Numbered from the stretch's first letter, positions 1 to 12,425 are shown. The stretch is DNA of 64,000 nucleotides from Alnus glutinosa (GCF_958979055.1 NC_084887.1:28974544-29038543), one strand, 5' to 3'. Made by a program: numbers and translations. The notes: generated from the letters alone by a model not told the origin.

Positions 1-862
1 TCCGGCAGTTGAAGTTAAAATAGCTACTGAAAAAGTACCAATATCTATTTTAGCTACTCACTTTCTTAAAAACACTCCAACAATACTCTCTATTCTACTC
101 TTCATTTTATTTAAATATTATTTTTCAATCTTTTTTTTATTTTATTCCGTTCTCTCTTCTGTCTCCATCTCCAACCCCCATTGCAATAGAGCCCACATGA
201 TGAAGACCCCAAATGAAAGAAAAGAAGAACCCACAACAGAACAAAAAACGACGACGTCTTCCTCTACACAAGCTACCAGCCACCATGACCAGGCCATAGT
301 TCTTCTTGCTCAGACTGATCGACTACAAAACCTACCGGCCACCACCCCATTTTCCAAAATCGTTGCAAGAAAATCATGACCAAACAGAAAGAAAAAAAAA
401 AACCATGTTCCTCCAAAAACTCCAACTCCCCTCCACCCAAACGGTGATCCCTGTAGCGGCCTCGGCAGCCGCCACCACCGTTCTCATCCAGTCCCTGACC
501 CGCGACTACCTCCTGCGAGAGCTCCAGAGCTACGTCCTCCTAAAAATCTGATCCGCACCGTCGTTGCTGCCATTTTCGTTGATTTTGGAAGTTTGTTTTT
601 GTTTGGTTGGAGGAAGGAGAGAGAGTGCTGGAGAGGGACAGAGTGAGGGAGAGGGAGAGGGAGAGGGGGGAGAAAATATTAATAAAAAAATTTGACTAGT
701 GTGAACAGTGAATAGGCAACATTGCCTATTCACCGTTCACTGTTCACTGTTAGGAAAAAAAAGTTAAATAGCCTATTCTGCTGGAGAGAAAAAAAAGTGC
801 AAAAATAGTTAAATTTGACTATTTTAGTTAAAATAGCAACTTTGTTGGAGATGCTCTTATCC
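1..862. mobile_element. Non-autonomous DNA transposon-like insertion in the hydrolase intron
   Basis: The left part has GTTAAAATAGCTACT near position 14, and the right end at about 825-860 reads TTTTAGTTAAAATAGCAACT followed by TTGGAGATGCTCTTA. Such paired TAGCTAAAATAG / GGAGATGCTC ends are typical of common plant non-autonomous DNA elements. A hairpin (GTGAACAGTGAATAGGCAA with its inverse) lies at about 700-745. The left end may be cut by the window edge. Short ORFs inside (197-551) look non-coding. No target duplication could be read. Confidence 0.45.
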
Positions 863-1262
863 AACAAGATGCTTCACCAAGACTTGTTAAATGCAAGTCA
901 ATCTTAACACTTACACAGGAGGATGAGTTACCAATAGGCTACACCTATATAACATAACTTATTCATGTAGTGCTATTGAGAGTATGCAATGCAAGATTCA
1001 ATATGCTTTTTTGCTTTTTTTCTTTTTTTCTGTCAAGATCGTTGTCTTTGAATATGCTTCATGGGTATGTGCTACAGATCTGAGTCATGGGAAACAAACT
1101 ACTTACTAGATTACGTGTTGGGAGCTATGGCTTTAGGTTATTTGAGAAAATAAGTTTTTTTACCTGGAAGTTTCAGTCAACTCTAGATTAGTTTTCTGAA
1201 AAGAGTATTTGGAATTGTAATTATATTAGATGACTCGTGACTCATAATTGCTGTAATTACAG

Positions 1263-1490
1263 GTCTCTCTGCCCTTACTGATCTTGCATGGAGAGGCTGA
1301 TATTGTAACTGATCCATCTGTGAGCAAGGCCTTGTATGAGAAAGCAAGCAATTCAGACAAGAAGCTTAACCTTTATAAGGATGCCTATCATTCACTTCTT
1401 GATGGTGAGCCAGATGAAATGATAATTCTAGTGTTTAATGATATAATTTCTTGGCTTGATGAGCACAGTATAACAAATACTTCCAGCTGA
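1263..1490 (+). CDS. Last exon of an acylglycerol lipase / caffeoylshikimate esterase-like hydrolase (5' part outside window)
   Basis: Terminal exon of a serine hydrolase of the plant MAGL/CSE family (alpha/beta hydrolase), which cleaves monoacylglycerols or related esters. The exon follows the acceptor AATTACAG in phase 0 and begins VSLPLLILHGEADIV. It carries the family block HGEADIVTDPSVSKALYEKA with the triad Asp, then DAYHSLLDGEPDE with the triad His, then FNDIISWLDEH and a stop at 1488-1490. About 75 residues are encoded. No earlier exon is visible in 1-1262, so the catalytic-Ser exons lie upstream of the window. Which substrate subfamily it belongs to cannot be decided from this exon. 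Confidence 0.9.
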   Translation, partial: VSLPLLILHGEADIVTDPSVSKALYEKASNSDKKLNLYKDAYHSLLDGEPDEMIILVFNDIISWLDEHSITNTSS

Positions 1491-1852
1491 TCATTTGCCT
1501 CCCTCTTTTTCTCGTACAAAAGTTTTTGTTTTTGTTTTATTTATTTATTTAAAGAAGCTTTGGTTGTAATTGAATGTAGCAAAACTGTCTAGCGGGCATT
1601 GCATTTCTAGTATTATTAATTGTACCAATCAGACAGTTCAGATAAATTAGTCATTGGCAAAAATGAATGGATATAGTAGATGGTTGTTCCCGATTCTTTC
1701 TCAATCTCTGAAAAAAATCAGTCATTGGGAAATTAGTGGCGATTCTCTTAAGGTCTGTCTCAATCATTTCCTAGAACTAGGGTCTAGGAGGGGTGGACCA
1801 ACAAGAGGCGGGTCATAATCCTTTTTATAAGACCAAAAGCACCTTAATTATT

Positions 1853-2264
1853 GGGTTAAAGACATTTGGTACACGTGGTATAAAAATTTTAGTTTTTGGT
1901 ATTTCAGTTTTATTTTGATTTACAGATGGTACTTGGGTTTTAGGAAAAGACTGACTTAGTACCTCCATCTATTTTTCTTTTCTTTTTTTTCAATTTTTTT
2001 TTTTGTTTTTTAATATTTTTTGAATATTTTTTTTTTTAAATTTTGTAATTAGTTTTTATTTTTTATTTTTTTTTTATATTGTGCCATGTGTCAACTCTCA
2101 TTGGTTGACATGTGACAGTCTGTTAAAATTTAGACGGAAAAATAGACAGAGGTACTAAGTCGGTCTTTTTTTAAAAACTCATGTATCATCTGTGAAGCGA
2201 AATAAAACTGAGGTACCAAAAAATAAAGTTTTTAAACCACATGTACTAAATATGTTTTTAACCC
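1853..2264. mobile_element. Foldback MITE with probable 9-bp target duplication
   Basis: Long imperfect palindrome. The left arm starts GGGTTAAAGACATTTGGTAC, and the right arm ends GTACTAAATATGTTTTTAACCC. Internal arms also pair (CTGACTTAGTACCTCCATCT against AGACAGAGGTACTAAGTCGG). The flanks ttaattatt (left) and taaattatt (right) match 8 of 9, which suggests a Mutator-like 9-bp target duplication. No coding sequence is seen. Confidence 0.65.
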
Positions 2265-3413
2265 TAAATTATTTGTATTATTTCTGTCTCTATTTTCAGT
2301 ATTATTTTAAATTTAAACATCCTATGAAGTATGTTAAGAGGACAATATTTATTAGCAGAAAGCCAAAGGGGGTTGGCGTTCATGGCTAGCTCGATGCAAG
2401 ATCCATCTAAGATGGACAAGAGTTCACGGGAGGAAAGGAATGCCCAACTTACATTATGTGCTCCAAAAGGACGCTAACACCAACTCATCCAAAAAAAAAA
2501 ACAAACAAATGAGATATAAAACCTTATCCGATTAAATTTGGCTATTGCACTTTCGCTTCTTCTTCTTCTTCTTTTCTTTTTTTTTTTTTTTTTTTTTTTC
2601 TGGGAAAAAAAGAAGAGTTTTTGAAAAGAGGAAAAATAGAGAAAATTGTAAAATTTACTTGAAAAGTGCATATATTTATTGAAAACAATGGTTTAATTTA
2701 TTGAAAGGTAAAAACATGTTTCTAAAAGTAGAGAAATCAGTGAATTTGGTTTGTTTTACTTTTTAGGATCGGAACAAAAAAAATTTAGTAGATTTTTGTA
2801 CAACTGCCACGTAATATATGACGTAGCAGTACAAATTAACCATTAAATCAATACTTATAAAAGAAAACCAATTTTTAATCAAATAATTAATTTTTACTGT
2901 CACGTGTATTACAGTTGTACAAAATCTCTTAAATAAACTTACTCATAAAAATAACATTATTATTCAATGATGACAACATTAAATTTGTAAAAGTAGCATG
3001 ATTTACATTTTCATAAATGTTTCTGATTGATCTTGTATCCAGCTGACCAATAATTCCAGATACCAGATAAAGGAAAGATAGGTACAAGATGCTGACATGA
3101 CCGATGCCTAACTATAGGAGGAGGGACACCCTCACTGTTCAGAGCTCAGCTGAGTAAGAGACAAACGTTAGTGCGAGTGGGACTTTTAGTGCTGCTCTAC
3201 TGTACCAGACTTGGCTCTTATTAGCTAGTGCGCAATATCACCGTCTTTGCCTTTCTCTCTATCTAAGCTGCGTGTCTATACTGCATTCCTCCGAGTGGAA
3301 AGCTGTCCCCTTTACCGTCCTCCTGGACTCTGCATTTTCTATATAGTAATATACTGGCTCATGAAGAAGCTATTGGTGTTGTCTTCATTGTCAGCTATCT
3401 GGGTCTTGAAAAC
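2265..3413. other. AT-rich intergenic region upstream of ABA4
   Basis: No gene seen. It holds a T-run with CTT repeats (2558-2600), low-complexity AT sequence, and presumably the ABA4 promoter and 5' leader in about 3100-3413. I could not fix a transcription start. Confidence 0.5.
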
Positions 3414-6400
3414 ATGGGATTCTCTTCTCGCCTTTGCCACTCGCCAATCTCACTCAAGGTTTACTGTTTCTGCTTTTCAAGCATTGTTTTTCTTTTTCCT
3501 TCTGCCTTTGCCAGTTACAGTTTTGTGGCTTATGATTAACTCACTGGTGTTTGCTTGGCGTTCTTTGGACTTGTAGTTCAGTTTATCCATCTGGGTATTA
3601 TGTCTTTTGTTATTATTATTATTGTTTTTTTTGAAGCATTGTAGTCGTTTTGGATGAATTTCTGATTGATTGGAAATGGGTATTTGGCATGGTATGGAAT
3701 AGGAATAGTTTGTCCAAAAAGGTGAACTTTATTGTGCAATTTAATAATTTATATATCTTTCGCGATAAATGTTCTGCTAGATCTGAGATGGATGTTTTCC
3801 CCATATGATATCATAAAGTGATAGATTGTGCATATAGTTTTTGCTTCTCTTTGTAATGTCAAATGGGGTTCTGATCATAAAAATCAGCCACTGTACCATT
3901 GGATGTACTTCAAGTGTTTTCCACACATTTCTACTTCTTTTTGGCCTCTTGAATTCTGTATTTAATATCCATTTTCTTTGCTTGATTGAATTGGTTCATT
4001 GAGTTCTGCATACAATTTTGTAAGCAAATCCATAATTGAGAGTGGAGAAATTCAAAAGTGGCAGCCATCATCTTCTAAAATCTGAAATCGGGGCATTTTG
4101 CAAATACTTTAAATTGATACTATACCATCGGCTATGGTGAAAGCTCAACCTGTATATATTTTTTTATTGAGCATTATCATTAGCTTTTTTTTTTTTTTTT
4201 TGATAGGTGAGAAAAGATTTATTAAAAAAGCGTAAAGGCGCCCCTTAGTACACAGGAAGTATACACAAGAAACACCAAAAGCTAACCTGCAACAACTGAC
4301 AGAAAACGGAAAAAGAATCCCAAAACCCAAGAAAGAAAGCCCAAAACAACCCACAAAAGAGCCCAACCAGACACGAGAAAAAACCCACAGACCCGAGAGA
4401 ATACTCGCAACCCACCAAAGCACACAACCCTACAACATGCAGGCCTTTCCTTTACTACGCCTAGAGGAGACTGAGGCGTCGCCATAATTTATGGAGCTTT
4501 TGTTACTCTAAAGAGTTTTAGCATGATAAAACACGTAAACTAACCCTATATTTTCTTGATTTTCTCACTTTACTGACTTGGTGTATATTTCCTGAGCTTG
4601 CGGGCATCCCTTACAGTTAAGGTTCCAATTTTTTTTTTTCAGATTGACCTCTTGGGCCAGTCTATAGGACCTTGGCGGGATGTCAGAACGGGGTTTTCTC
4701 TACGAAGTAATGGCTCTGAACTTTGTGGCCAACGGGTTGCAAGAGTGGGAGTCGACTTACACTGTGAATGGAGTTTCATAGGAGGATCAAGAGTTATTTT
4801 TAAACCAAAACTTGCAAGATGTGTTCTTTATCAAAAAAGCTCTGGAGTATACGCTTCATGTAATCCATTTCTCCACTTTTACTACTTAATAGATTCTACT
4901 ATAGGTGCTATTTTTCAAGTTGCATAACTGATTTTAATCCATCTTCTTCCATTATTTATTTGTTTTAGGAAAGTCTTGAGAGGGGTACATGAGATGAGAA
5001 ATTAGGATGAAATGTTTGGAGAAAAAACCTCATACTCCATCATATTTTATGTGTCATCTATATATGTATGAAAACAAAATTGCTGAACATGTGATCAAGG
5101 TAAACACATGTATGCATATATACTATATAAGATGCATTTCACATAATACTGGAGAAAAAATTGAGCAAGACTAAAGAAAGCTGTAAATGAGTTTGGAACT
5201 GTCATTAGTTCCTTGAGAAAAATGATGTTCATTTAGCATTCTATGCATTCCAGATTTAAGATTTTATAGACTCTTGCAATGACATTTTAAAACACTACTA
5301 TAAGCTAGTAAATTTGTATTCTTTTAAAGGCTCCAATTAGAGTATGCCTCTGATCAAGAAAGATAGATTTACCATTAGCTATTCTATGACATGATAGCCT
5401 TCAACATCAGGCTTTGTGGGCCTTACAGGGTAAATAGATTTAAGCTTGCACAGCTAAGTCCAAGGCATTGTGCTTGAAACTGGATTTATTCTGAACATCA
5501 AGGAGTATGCCCCTGAAGCTTTCTAAACATTGGTTAGATGTTGCTGAAAGTATTTCCACTGGTCTTCTGTCATTATAGTGCAATGGGATACCCGAGCTCA
5601 TTATGAATTAATATTGATGGAAATCATTATTTCATTGAATTGATATATGCATTACGTGTCATCTGTTAAATTACTAGAAGGTGTAGCTTCCAGCTCATTT
5701 TTTCAAGGTCAAATTTTGGCACCAGGCCATGCAGGGAGCTATCTCTGCATAATTACACATTAGATAAACGAGTTGGATATTTCCCTATAATCAGAATTTG
5801 AAATACTGTTTTCTACTTTGGAAAGGTTTCCTGTGATCTTGGATACTTCTGGCTAAGTATTGACACACCTTCAGTATAAGGATTTGTATTGTTAAGCAAA
5901 GCTTTAAAATATAATCATGAACAAAATGTAGGAAGGGTTGACAACATGATGTACCGATGTATTTAAAAAATTACGGACGCTTGAATTATAAAATTATTAC
6001 ACCTTAGAACCATAGAATACATAACGATTAGAATACACACACACACATTTAGAGTGGAATATAACATATTACTTAGTGTGTCGTCACCATACCGTGTCCC
6101 ACTTTTCCTAGAATGTGTGTTGCAGTGTTATTAATATTTCATAGCCAATAGGTGTTCTTGATAGAAGTTATTTGAATGACATGTAATCTAGGGAAGCTTG
6201 AACTAGTAGAGAAGATGGTTGATGGTGGTTTAGAAGTATATTGGGGTCCGTATGTAATGCTTTGCCTAAGTTCTTTGTACTTGAAGATATGTAGGTGCTT
6301 TCTGCTTTATTGTCTCCCCCCCCCCCCCCCCCCGGTGACAAATTCTTTCCTTACTATAAACAGCCACGGCTTTGTAATTTACCATCGGATTCCAAAAAGT

Positions 6401-8368
6401 ATCATATTGAAGCTCAGCTGGGATTTTCAATCCTTAGGTGCCCTCCTCTGCAGAGATTTTTCTCCTGACCATTTATTCAATCTTCGTGGTTCGGAAGATC
6501 TTTTATTTTTTTCAATACATGCTCTAATTTATGCTGAAGGAACGAGTAATTCTATAGGCCACACTTTTTTCCTACTTTTATCTCGCTATGCTGATGTAAC
6601 ATTGCCAATCAGCCTTTGGATATTTTTTTGAACAATAGTTGACTGATAGTGCCACATCAGAAAAGTGGGATAAAAGTGTGGTATATAACATTCTCTGAAG
6701 GAATTCATATCAGATAATGGTGGCTGGAAGTAGATTAATCACAAAAAGTAATTAAAAGACCCCAGAAAAATAACCCTTTCCACCTTTGACCAAGTGATTT
6801 AGTATTCTCACTCCAGTCCTGTATGAGTTGGCAAAATCAGGTCCTATTAGGCTTCTTTAGCCTTCTTGAGAGGCGATATCCAGTTTGCAGCTCTCTAGTG
6901 TTGGTGTTTTGGGTTCATCTGTATACTTCTGAATGAATAGAGAATCCATCTAATTTCGTTTATTTTCTATTTTAGTTAATACATGGACTTCAAATTCATC
7001 TAAAATTAATACTCATTTAAAGGCCAGAGATGAACTGTAATGCCTCAAATATTCCAATGGCTTTTTACATGCTATTTTTGTGACCTTGAGAAGAAGCTCC
7101 CTTCGTTGATTTTGTCAGCGATGACTTTCTTGTTCCTATATGCTATATTGTCTACCTATCTAGTCTTTTATTCATTTTGCAGGGTTGTCAAGTTCTCAAC
7201 TTGCTAGCAGTGTTTTTTCTTTGGGAACAGTAGCTGTTCTCCCATTTTATACCCTCATGGTTCTGGCTCCTAAAGCTGAGCTGGTATGTTTCTTATAAAA
7301 ATTGAGATTGGTATTAATTGTCACGCTTCTCTTTCGGTTCTTCAGTTTCTATTTATCATGTAGATCATACAAATTTCTTCATGAATTTTGCATATAATTC
7401 CTGCACTGATGAATAGTTCCAGAAATGTAGATCAATGCTTTATTTTTCTGAAAATTGCACCAGTTGAATTTATTGATTCTTGTTAAATTGGGTGCTTATC
7501 CCTTCATTTAGACCTTACTTGAATATTAAATTATTTATTCATGAGTTTCTATTTTTGTCCTTTTCTTGGTAAAATCCCATATGTTCCACTAGGTTGTAAA
7601 TCCATTTTATTTTCCTAATTATTTTAATCATGCATAATCCAGACTAAAAAATCTGTGGAAAGCAATATACCCTACATTGTTCTTGGACTTCTATATGCAT
7701 ATCTATTATACCTCTCTTGGACGCCTGAAACAATCAGCATGATTTTTGCAAGTAAATACTTGCTGCCAGAGGTGTGTACATTACTACACATTTGCATTCA
7801 ACAAAATTTATTAAAAAGAAAAATTGAATAATTCTCATATTTTCTTTTCCTGTGCACTATGTGCAGCTGCCTAGCATCGCAAAGATGTTCTCAAGTGAGA
7901 TGACTTTAGCTTCTGCATGGATTCACTTGTTGGTTGTAGATCTCTTTGCTGCAAGGTCTCTCTCTCTCTCTCTCTCTCTTTGTGGTTGTAGTTAGGGCTG
8001 ACAATTTTTTACACAACCCGCGAACTTGACATAAACCAAACTCGAAATTAGAGAGTTAGGATTGAGGGGTCTGACTCGCTTAATTAAATGAGTCGGATTA
8101 TGGTTGACTTAAATAGTTTTATATGCATGCTTCAACACAATTCGAACCCAACACTCGACTTGTATTTCTAAAATCCTGTTATTTATTAATTTATTTTTTT
8201 GATAAGTAGTTCTGACACTTTGTTGAATACAGGCAGGTTTATAATGATGGACAGGAAAACCAAATTGAGACGCGGCATTCAGTTTCTTTTTGCCTGCTTT
8301 TTTGTCCCATTGGAATCCTTACTCATGTCATCACCAAAGCAGTGAGCAAAAGTTCCAGAACTTCCTGA
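3414..8368 (+). CDS. ABA4: ABA4-type neoxanthin synthesis protein, chloroplast (6 exons, 238 aa)
   Basis: Plastid membrane protein of the ABA4 family (DUF4281), required for making neoxanthin from violaxanthin and so for part of the precursor pool of abscisic acid. Exons: 3414-3458, 4643-4859, 7183-7283, 7643-7771, 7867-7955, 8233-8368. All introns are GT-AG and phases match. Residues 1-87 form a variable, transit-peptide-like N-terminus starting [15 protein letters not shown]. The conserved part begins at W88 ([15 protein letters not shown]), followed by [30 protein letters not shown], the block [20 protein letters not shown] and finally [18 protein letters not shown]. It has about four hydrophobic segments. 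The length is slightly above the Arabidopsis protein (about 220 aa). Intron 1 holds a LINE tail. The stop lies 103 bp from the convergent MurB stop. Confidence 0.95.
4183..4490 (-). mobile_element. 5'-truncated LINE (L1-type) 3' end in ABA4 intron 1
   Basis: Starts with a T-run on the + strand (a poly-A tail in minus orientation), followed by the LINE-tail signature GGCGCCCCTTAGTACACAGG and a T/G-rich 3'UTR-like stretch. The same tail appears in + orientation near 43201-43283. Open frames across it (4145-4485) are 3'UTR shadows, not genes. Confidence 0.7.
6319..6334. repeat. Poly-C tract in ABA4 intron 2
   Basis: A run of about 16 C in the 2.3-kb intron 2 (4860-7182). The rest of that intron shows no exon-like sequence. 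A similar C-run is in MurB intron 3 near 8965-8982. Confidence 0.9.
7956..7980. repeat. (CT)n microsatellite at ABA4 intron 5 donor
   Basis: The GT donor of intron 5 runs directly into about 11 CT repeats. Confidence 0.9.
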
Positions 8369-8471
8369 CATGTCATGTTCATGATTCACTTTGCAGAAAC
8401 AATCAAGCAATGGATTTATGAATTTGAAAATTTTCAAAACTCTAATTGGAATGAATATTGTTTCAACTTCA

Positions 8472-10619
8472 TCAGATATTAATGAATGCTGAGTTTTTAT
8501 TGTTTCCTTTTATCAAATATACATGATTTGGACTCAAATCATCACAATATGGATCTACATATAGTATTTCTTCCTTGAGTTGTATCCCAAACTTGTGATC
8601 AACCTTCTCCTTGACGGTAGCAATGAGGTCAAGCATGTCTTGGGAAGTTGAGCCACCAGAATTTATGAAGAAGTTGGCATGGATGTTGGACACCATAGCT
8701 CCTCCCACTCTAAAACCTTTTAATCCAGCTTTCTCAATCAACTCAGCGGCTGCAACTCCCAAATGGCATGGATTTTGGAACACTGACCCTGCACTTCTTT
8801 CCCCCATCGGTTGAGATACTCTCCTCCTGTAAAGTAGGCCACAGCCTTGAGCATCTTTCAAGTAAACAAAATTCTTGTAGGAAGCGTTTAAATTTTTGGG
8901 AAAATAATGTAGAGGTCTCCGGGTGTAATCTATTATCAAATCACTTCTTGTTAGGGAGCAACACCCCCCCCCCCCCCCCCCTTAATGGGAGGAGCCGACG
9001 CACCCACCCCCTCTGTCAGGGCCGCCCCGATATATTTTAGGGCTTAAGGCGAAAATTTTAACGAGACCTCCAAGGATTTTTTATTTTATTTTTTGCTATT
9101 CTATGTGGGAGTTATAGAGTCTTCTAATAGGAAAGAAAATGCACTGTATTTTCGTTGGTATTAATTGTTGTGCTTTTGAGCCTCTAACTATTTATTTTTT
9201 ATTGAAGCTAAAGAGTCTCCAAAGAAGAGATATGCTTATTTTATTTTTTTCAAAACCGTTCGATTTTTTTTTTTTTTCCTCGCCAAAAAACTTATTTTTG
9301 GGGACCTTATTCCACTGAGAAAAAACCATTTTAGCTTATGATTAAGCCTTTTTTTTTTTTTTTTTTTTAAACAAACAAACTTGTTTTTGGAGCCTTATTT
9401 CACTTGGGAGTTTTAGACTGCTGCCTAATTTGCCTAGTGGATGAGCCGGCAGTGCCCTCTGTTGGTGGAGGTGGGGAAGGGTGGCGCGTGGCGGTTGGCT
9501 ACGTGGCCATCCACCCATCTCTCCCTCTCATCTTTTTTCCTAATTTTTTATATTTGATTTAATTTGACAAAATGTTAAACTTCATAAACCTCAACAGCAT
9601 TTTTTCCTAAAATTTTATAAAGACCACCTTTTAAGATACTCTTGTAGCCTTTTCTTTGATGATCCTGAGGGGTGCAGGCGGAATGTGACTGCAACAATGG
9701 CTGCCAAGTCTTCCATATATTGAAATGAGGATGACCGGTAGCCAAAGTTAAGATCGATTCTGCTAAGCGTCTGAAACCTTCCATCAGTTTTTACAATATC
9801 AATGCTATCAACAACATCAGCAGTCTCCTTCAAACATCAACAATATTGGGTCATCCATTTAGTCCTATCCTGAAACACTTTCAAAAAACCCCCCATTTCT
9901 TCAAAAACTAGTAAAAGAATTTACCTGCCCATTTGCTCCAGCATTCATATAAGCAGCTCCCCCAACAGTCCCAGGAATTCCTCCAGCAAATTCAACGCCT
10001 GTGAATCCTTCATTCGAACACTGCATGCCCAATTTATTAAATCGAAAGCCGCTTCCAACTCTGTAAATACCGGGTTCATTCGTCTCCAAGAACTCAATTC
10101 GGTTCAGAATAACACAGCCATCAAAACCCATGTCGTCAAAGAGACAATTTGAGCCTTTACCAATAACAATGAATCGTATGCAATGCTCATGACAGTATCT
10201 GCATTATATTAAGAAAAACCATACAGAATAAAGTGAAGCAGACAGAAACAAGATTCAGACAGAGCTATCAGATATATTTGCTGTGGGCTTTGAAGAAAGA
10301 AGAAAATAAGAGTGTACCTGACAGCAGAAACAAGTTGGGTTTGATTGTGAACTTGGACGAAATAATTGCAAGGGCCGCCAATGCCCCAAGTACTTAGATC
10401 CTTCAAGAGCTTCACGCCACGAATGAGCTTCAACCCATCCCACTTCTGGGTTTGCTCTTGTTTGCTGAAGCTGTTGCTGTGCCTGTGTTTGCACACAAAG
10501 GAGACCCAGTTCCTTGGAGAAGGAAGCGGCAGACGACAATCGTGAAAGACCTTAAGACAGGGACTGACATGGAAGGGTTTTCGAATTTCGGCCAAGTTCG
10601 AGACTTTGAGCTCAAACAT
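8472..10619 (-). CDS. MURB: UDP-N-acetylenolpyruvoylglucosamine reductase (MurB), plastid-type (4 exons, 376 aa)
   Basis: FAD enzyme that reduces UDP-GlcNAc-enolpyruvate to UDP-MurNAc with NADPH, the second committed step of peptidoglycan precursor synthesis; in plants it is tied to the plastid. Exons (minus): 10619-10318, 10198-9925, 9827-9628, 8826-8472. All introns are GT-AG and phases close. Residues 1-70 are non-conserved and suit a transit peptide. Family motifs follow in order: TWGIGGP (77-83), IGKGSN (113-118), GVEFAGGIPGTVGGA with NAGANGQ, FGYRSSSFQ, then RSAGSVFQNP, where S273 matches the catalytic serine of the MurB GSxFxNP motif, and AGLKGFRVGGAMVSNIHANF. The start is the first ATG in frame; a GTG three codons upstream was not used. 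The C-terminal tail after LYVDPYCDD is family-variable. No frameshift or missing core motif is seen. Confidence 0.94.
8827..9627. repeat. MurB intron 3: homopolymer-rich repeat filler
   Basis: 801-bp intron with a C-run (8965-8982), several T-runs and GC-richer patches resembling transposon debris. No coding sequence seen. Confidence 0.5.
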
Positions 10620-12070
10620 TGAGAGCACTCACAGAGTCGCAATGGATGATGAATATCCACCTTTTAGCTAAAATAGCTATCGAAAACAGTAAAATGCCCC
10701 TCCAACGGAATATGTAAACCAAATGCAAATTAGATTTTGGTTGCATTTGTCTACAGTGACACTGTGCACCAATTTATTCTTTTTTTATTCTTTTCTATTT
10801 CTCCTTCTCTCTTTGCTTTTCTCTTTTCCAGTTTCTGAAGCTTCCGTGAAAGTTTTTGTTTCTCTCTTTCACTCATTGTTGTCTCTCTGCTGAAGCAAAG
10901 TCTTGATTGCTTGATTTCCTCGACGCCAGCTAGAATTAGAAAAAGGAAAGATAAGTAGTTTCGAAATAGGCAAGAGCACAGAAATGTGATTTGCTTGATT
11001 TTTGAAATGGGCAAGAGCATAGAAAGCACAATTGCTCCAGGCAAAATTGTAGATGCTAGAGGATTCTATGTGCAAGATCCTGGGCCTGCTATACAAAGCA
11101 AAATCATGCCCAACCATGCCTCCAAATTCAGGACAGATTCCATTGCTTCAGCTCAATTTTCATACCTAGATGAACAACCAACATATGTGGAGTTCCACGG
11201 AGATGTTCTGTGCAAAGTCCACTGACCCATGAACATGGGTTTTTCTTTCTATGAGGATGTCCTCCAGGCCGGAGCTTCGAATGAGGGGTGTATCGCGACA
11301 ACGACGCACATCCCATTGTGGTAATTTGCTTGATTTTAGAAATGAGTAAGAGCGTTTGATTCCGTTTGATTTGTAAAATGGTTATGCATCTGATTTTCTT
11401 TTGAATAAAATTATTTATAAATTATTCTTTTAAGAAAAAAAATAATAAAAAAGAATAAAGAGTTAAGAATAGAATAATCAGATGTACTGTATTTTTTAAA
11501 ACCCATTAGCTAAACTAGATAAAATGAGTTTTAATTAACTATTTTAGATTAAAATATATATAATCGGATGGAAATGCCCTTAAAGACAAAAATGATTTTA
11601 AATAGATTCTCGAAAGATGGTTGAAAAAGGATTTATGTCCACTACTTGAAATCTTTAATGCAGGGGGAAATTGTAAGACTTGGTTGAATTGAGTTGAGAT
11701 TTCTTTTATATTGAAAAGAAATTATATGGATTAGGTGTCATTTGGAATTTCTTCTTTGTAAGCCTTCAGTGTGAAAATAAGTTCCCTCCAAGCCTTTGAA
11801 ATATTAGAAAGAAAAGAGACGAACATGGATTGGTTGGATGTTTCAAAACCTTGGGAAAAAAAAAAAAAAAATTGATGCTTTTAATGGCTGAGTTCTTGGT
11901 CATGAAGTAAAATCGGTACATCTAACGACGTATATGATCTTACATTTATTATTTTTATACACTCTTAATGTTATTAATTTGGTCAGGAAAAAAAAAAAAT
12001 CCAAGTTCAAATTCTTTCCATCTCTCTCAAGCTGCTTCATTCTTCTTCAATCAATCCCCTCATCAACTAT
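10620..12070. other. MurB upstream region with possible DNA-transposon debris
   Basis: Immediately upstream of the MurB start is TTTTAGCTAAAATAGCTATC (10661-10680), the same end type as in the element at 1-862. A related A/T-rich end with GGATGGAAATGCCCTT lies near 11566. The ORF at 10986-11225 has no recognisable family. It also holds poly-A tracts (11850-11870, 11986-11999). I see no gene. Confidence 0.35.
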
Positions 12071-12076
12071 TTTTTG

Positions 12077-12425
12077 TTTGATATTATACTGGAAGGTGAT
12101 GCCATGCAAATAGTCACATCGATTTCTACATATCTTTTCAATTGAAGCAGATTTGGTCATTTTATCGAGAAAATCAAAGAAGAAGTGATGTTACTCTGGT
12201 CTTTTAGAGTGGTCCATATGAGGAGGGAAGCTAATTCAGCGGCACACACTCTAGCTAAAGCAGCTTCCGCTCAAATTAAAGACTCTATTTGGTTGGAAAA
12301 AGTCCCCTCTTTCATTTCTGATATTGTTTGTAGGGAGCTTGTTGTTCTTACTTTATTACCCTTTAGGGGTTTTTTTCTGGATTATTAATGGAAAGTGATT
12401 TTTACGGTTCAAAAAAAAAAATAAT
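12077..12425 (+). mobile_element. LINE fragment encoding a broken RNase H domain, with A-rich tail
   Basis: The frame starting FDIILEGDAMQIV contains the EGDA motif of the plant LINE RNase H-like domain (RVT_3 type). After an in-frame stop, the frame at 12185-12388 contains VVHMRREANSAAHTLAKAA and then a WLEKVPSFISDIV-like end. It is followed by an A-rich tail with ATA repeats. This is the 3' end of a 5'-truncated L1-type element and no longer a functional reading frame. Confidence 0.75.

Noticed and set aside
4145..4485. Three overlapping minus-strand frames with Cys/Phe-rich products
   Set aside because: They lie entirely in the LINE 3'UTR-like tail, which lacks stops by composition; no family features.
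6176..6631. A 151-aa frame inside ABA4 intron 2
   Set aside because: It runs through a poly-C tract and has no conserved motif; the intron is defined by clean ABA4 exons on both sides.
10986..11225. A 79-aa plus-strand frame upstream of MurB
   Set aside because: No family features, no introns or promoter context, and surrounded by repeat-like sequence.
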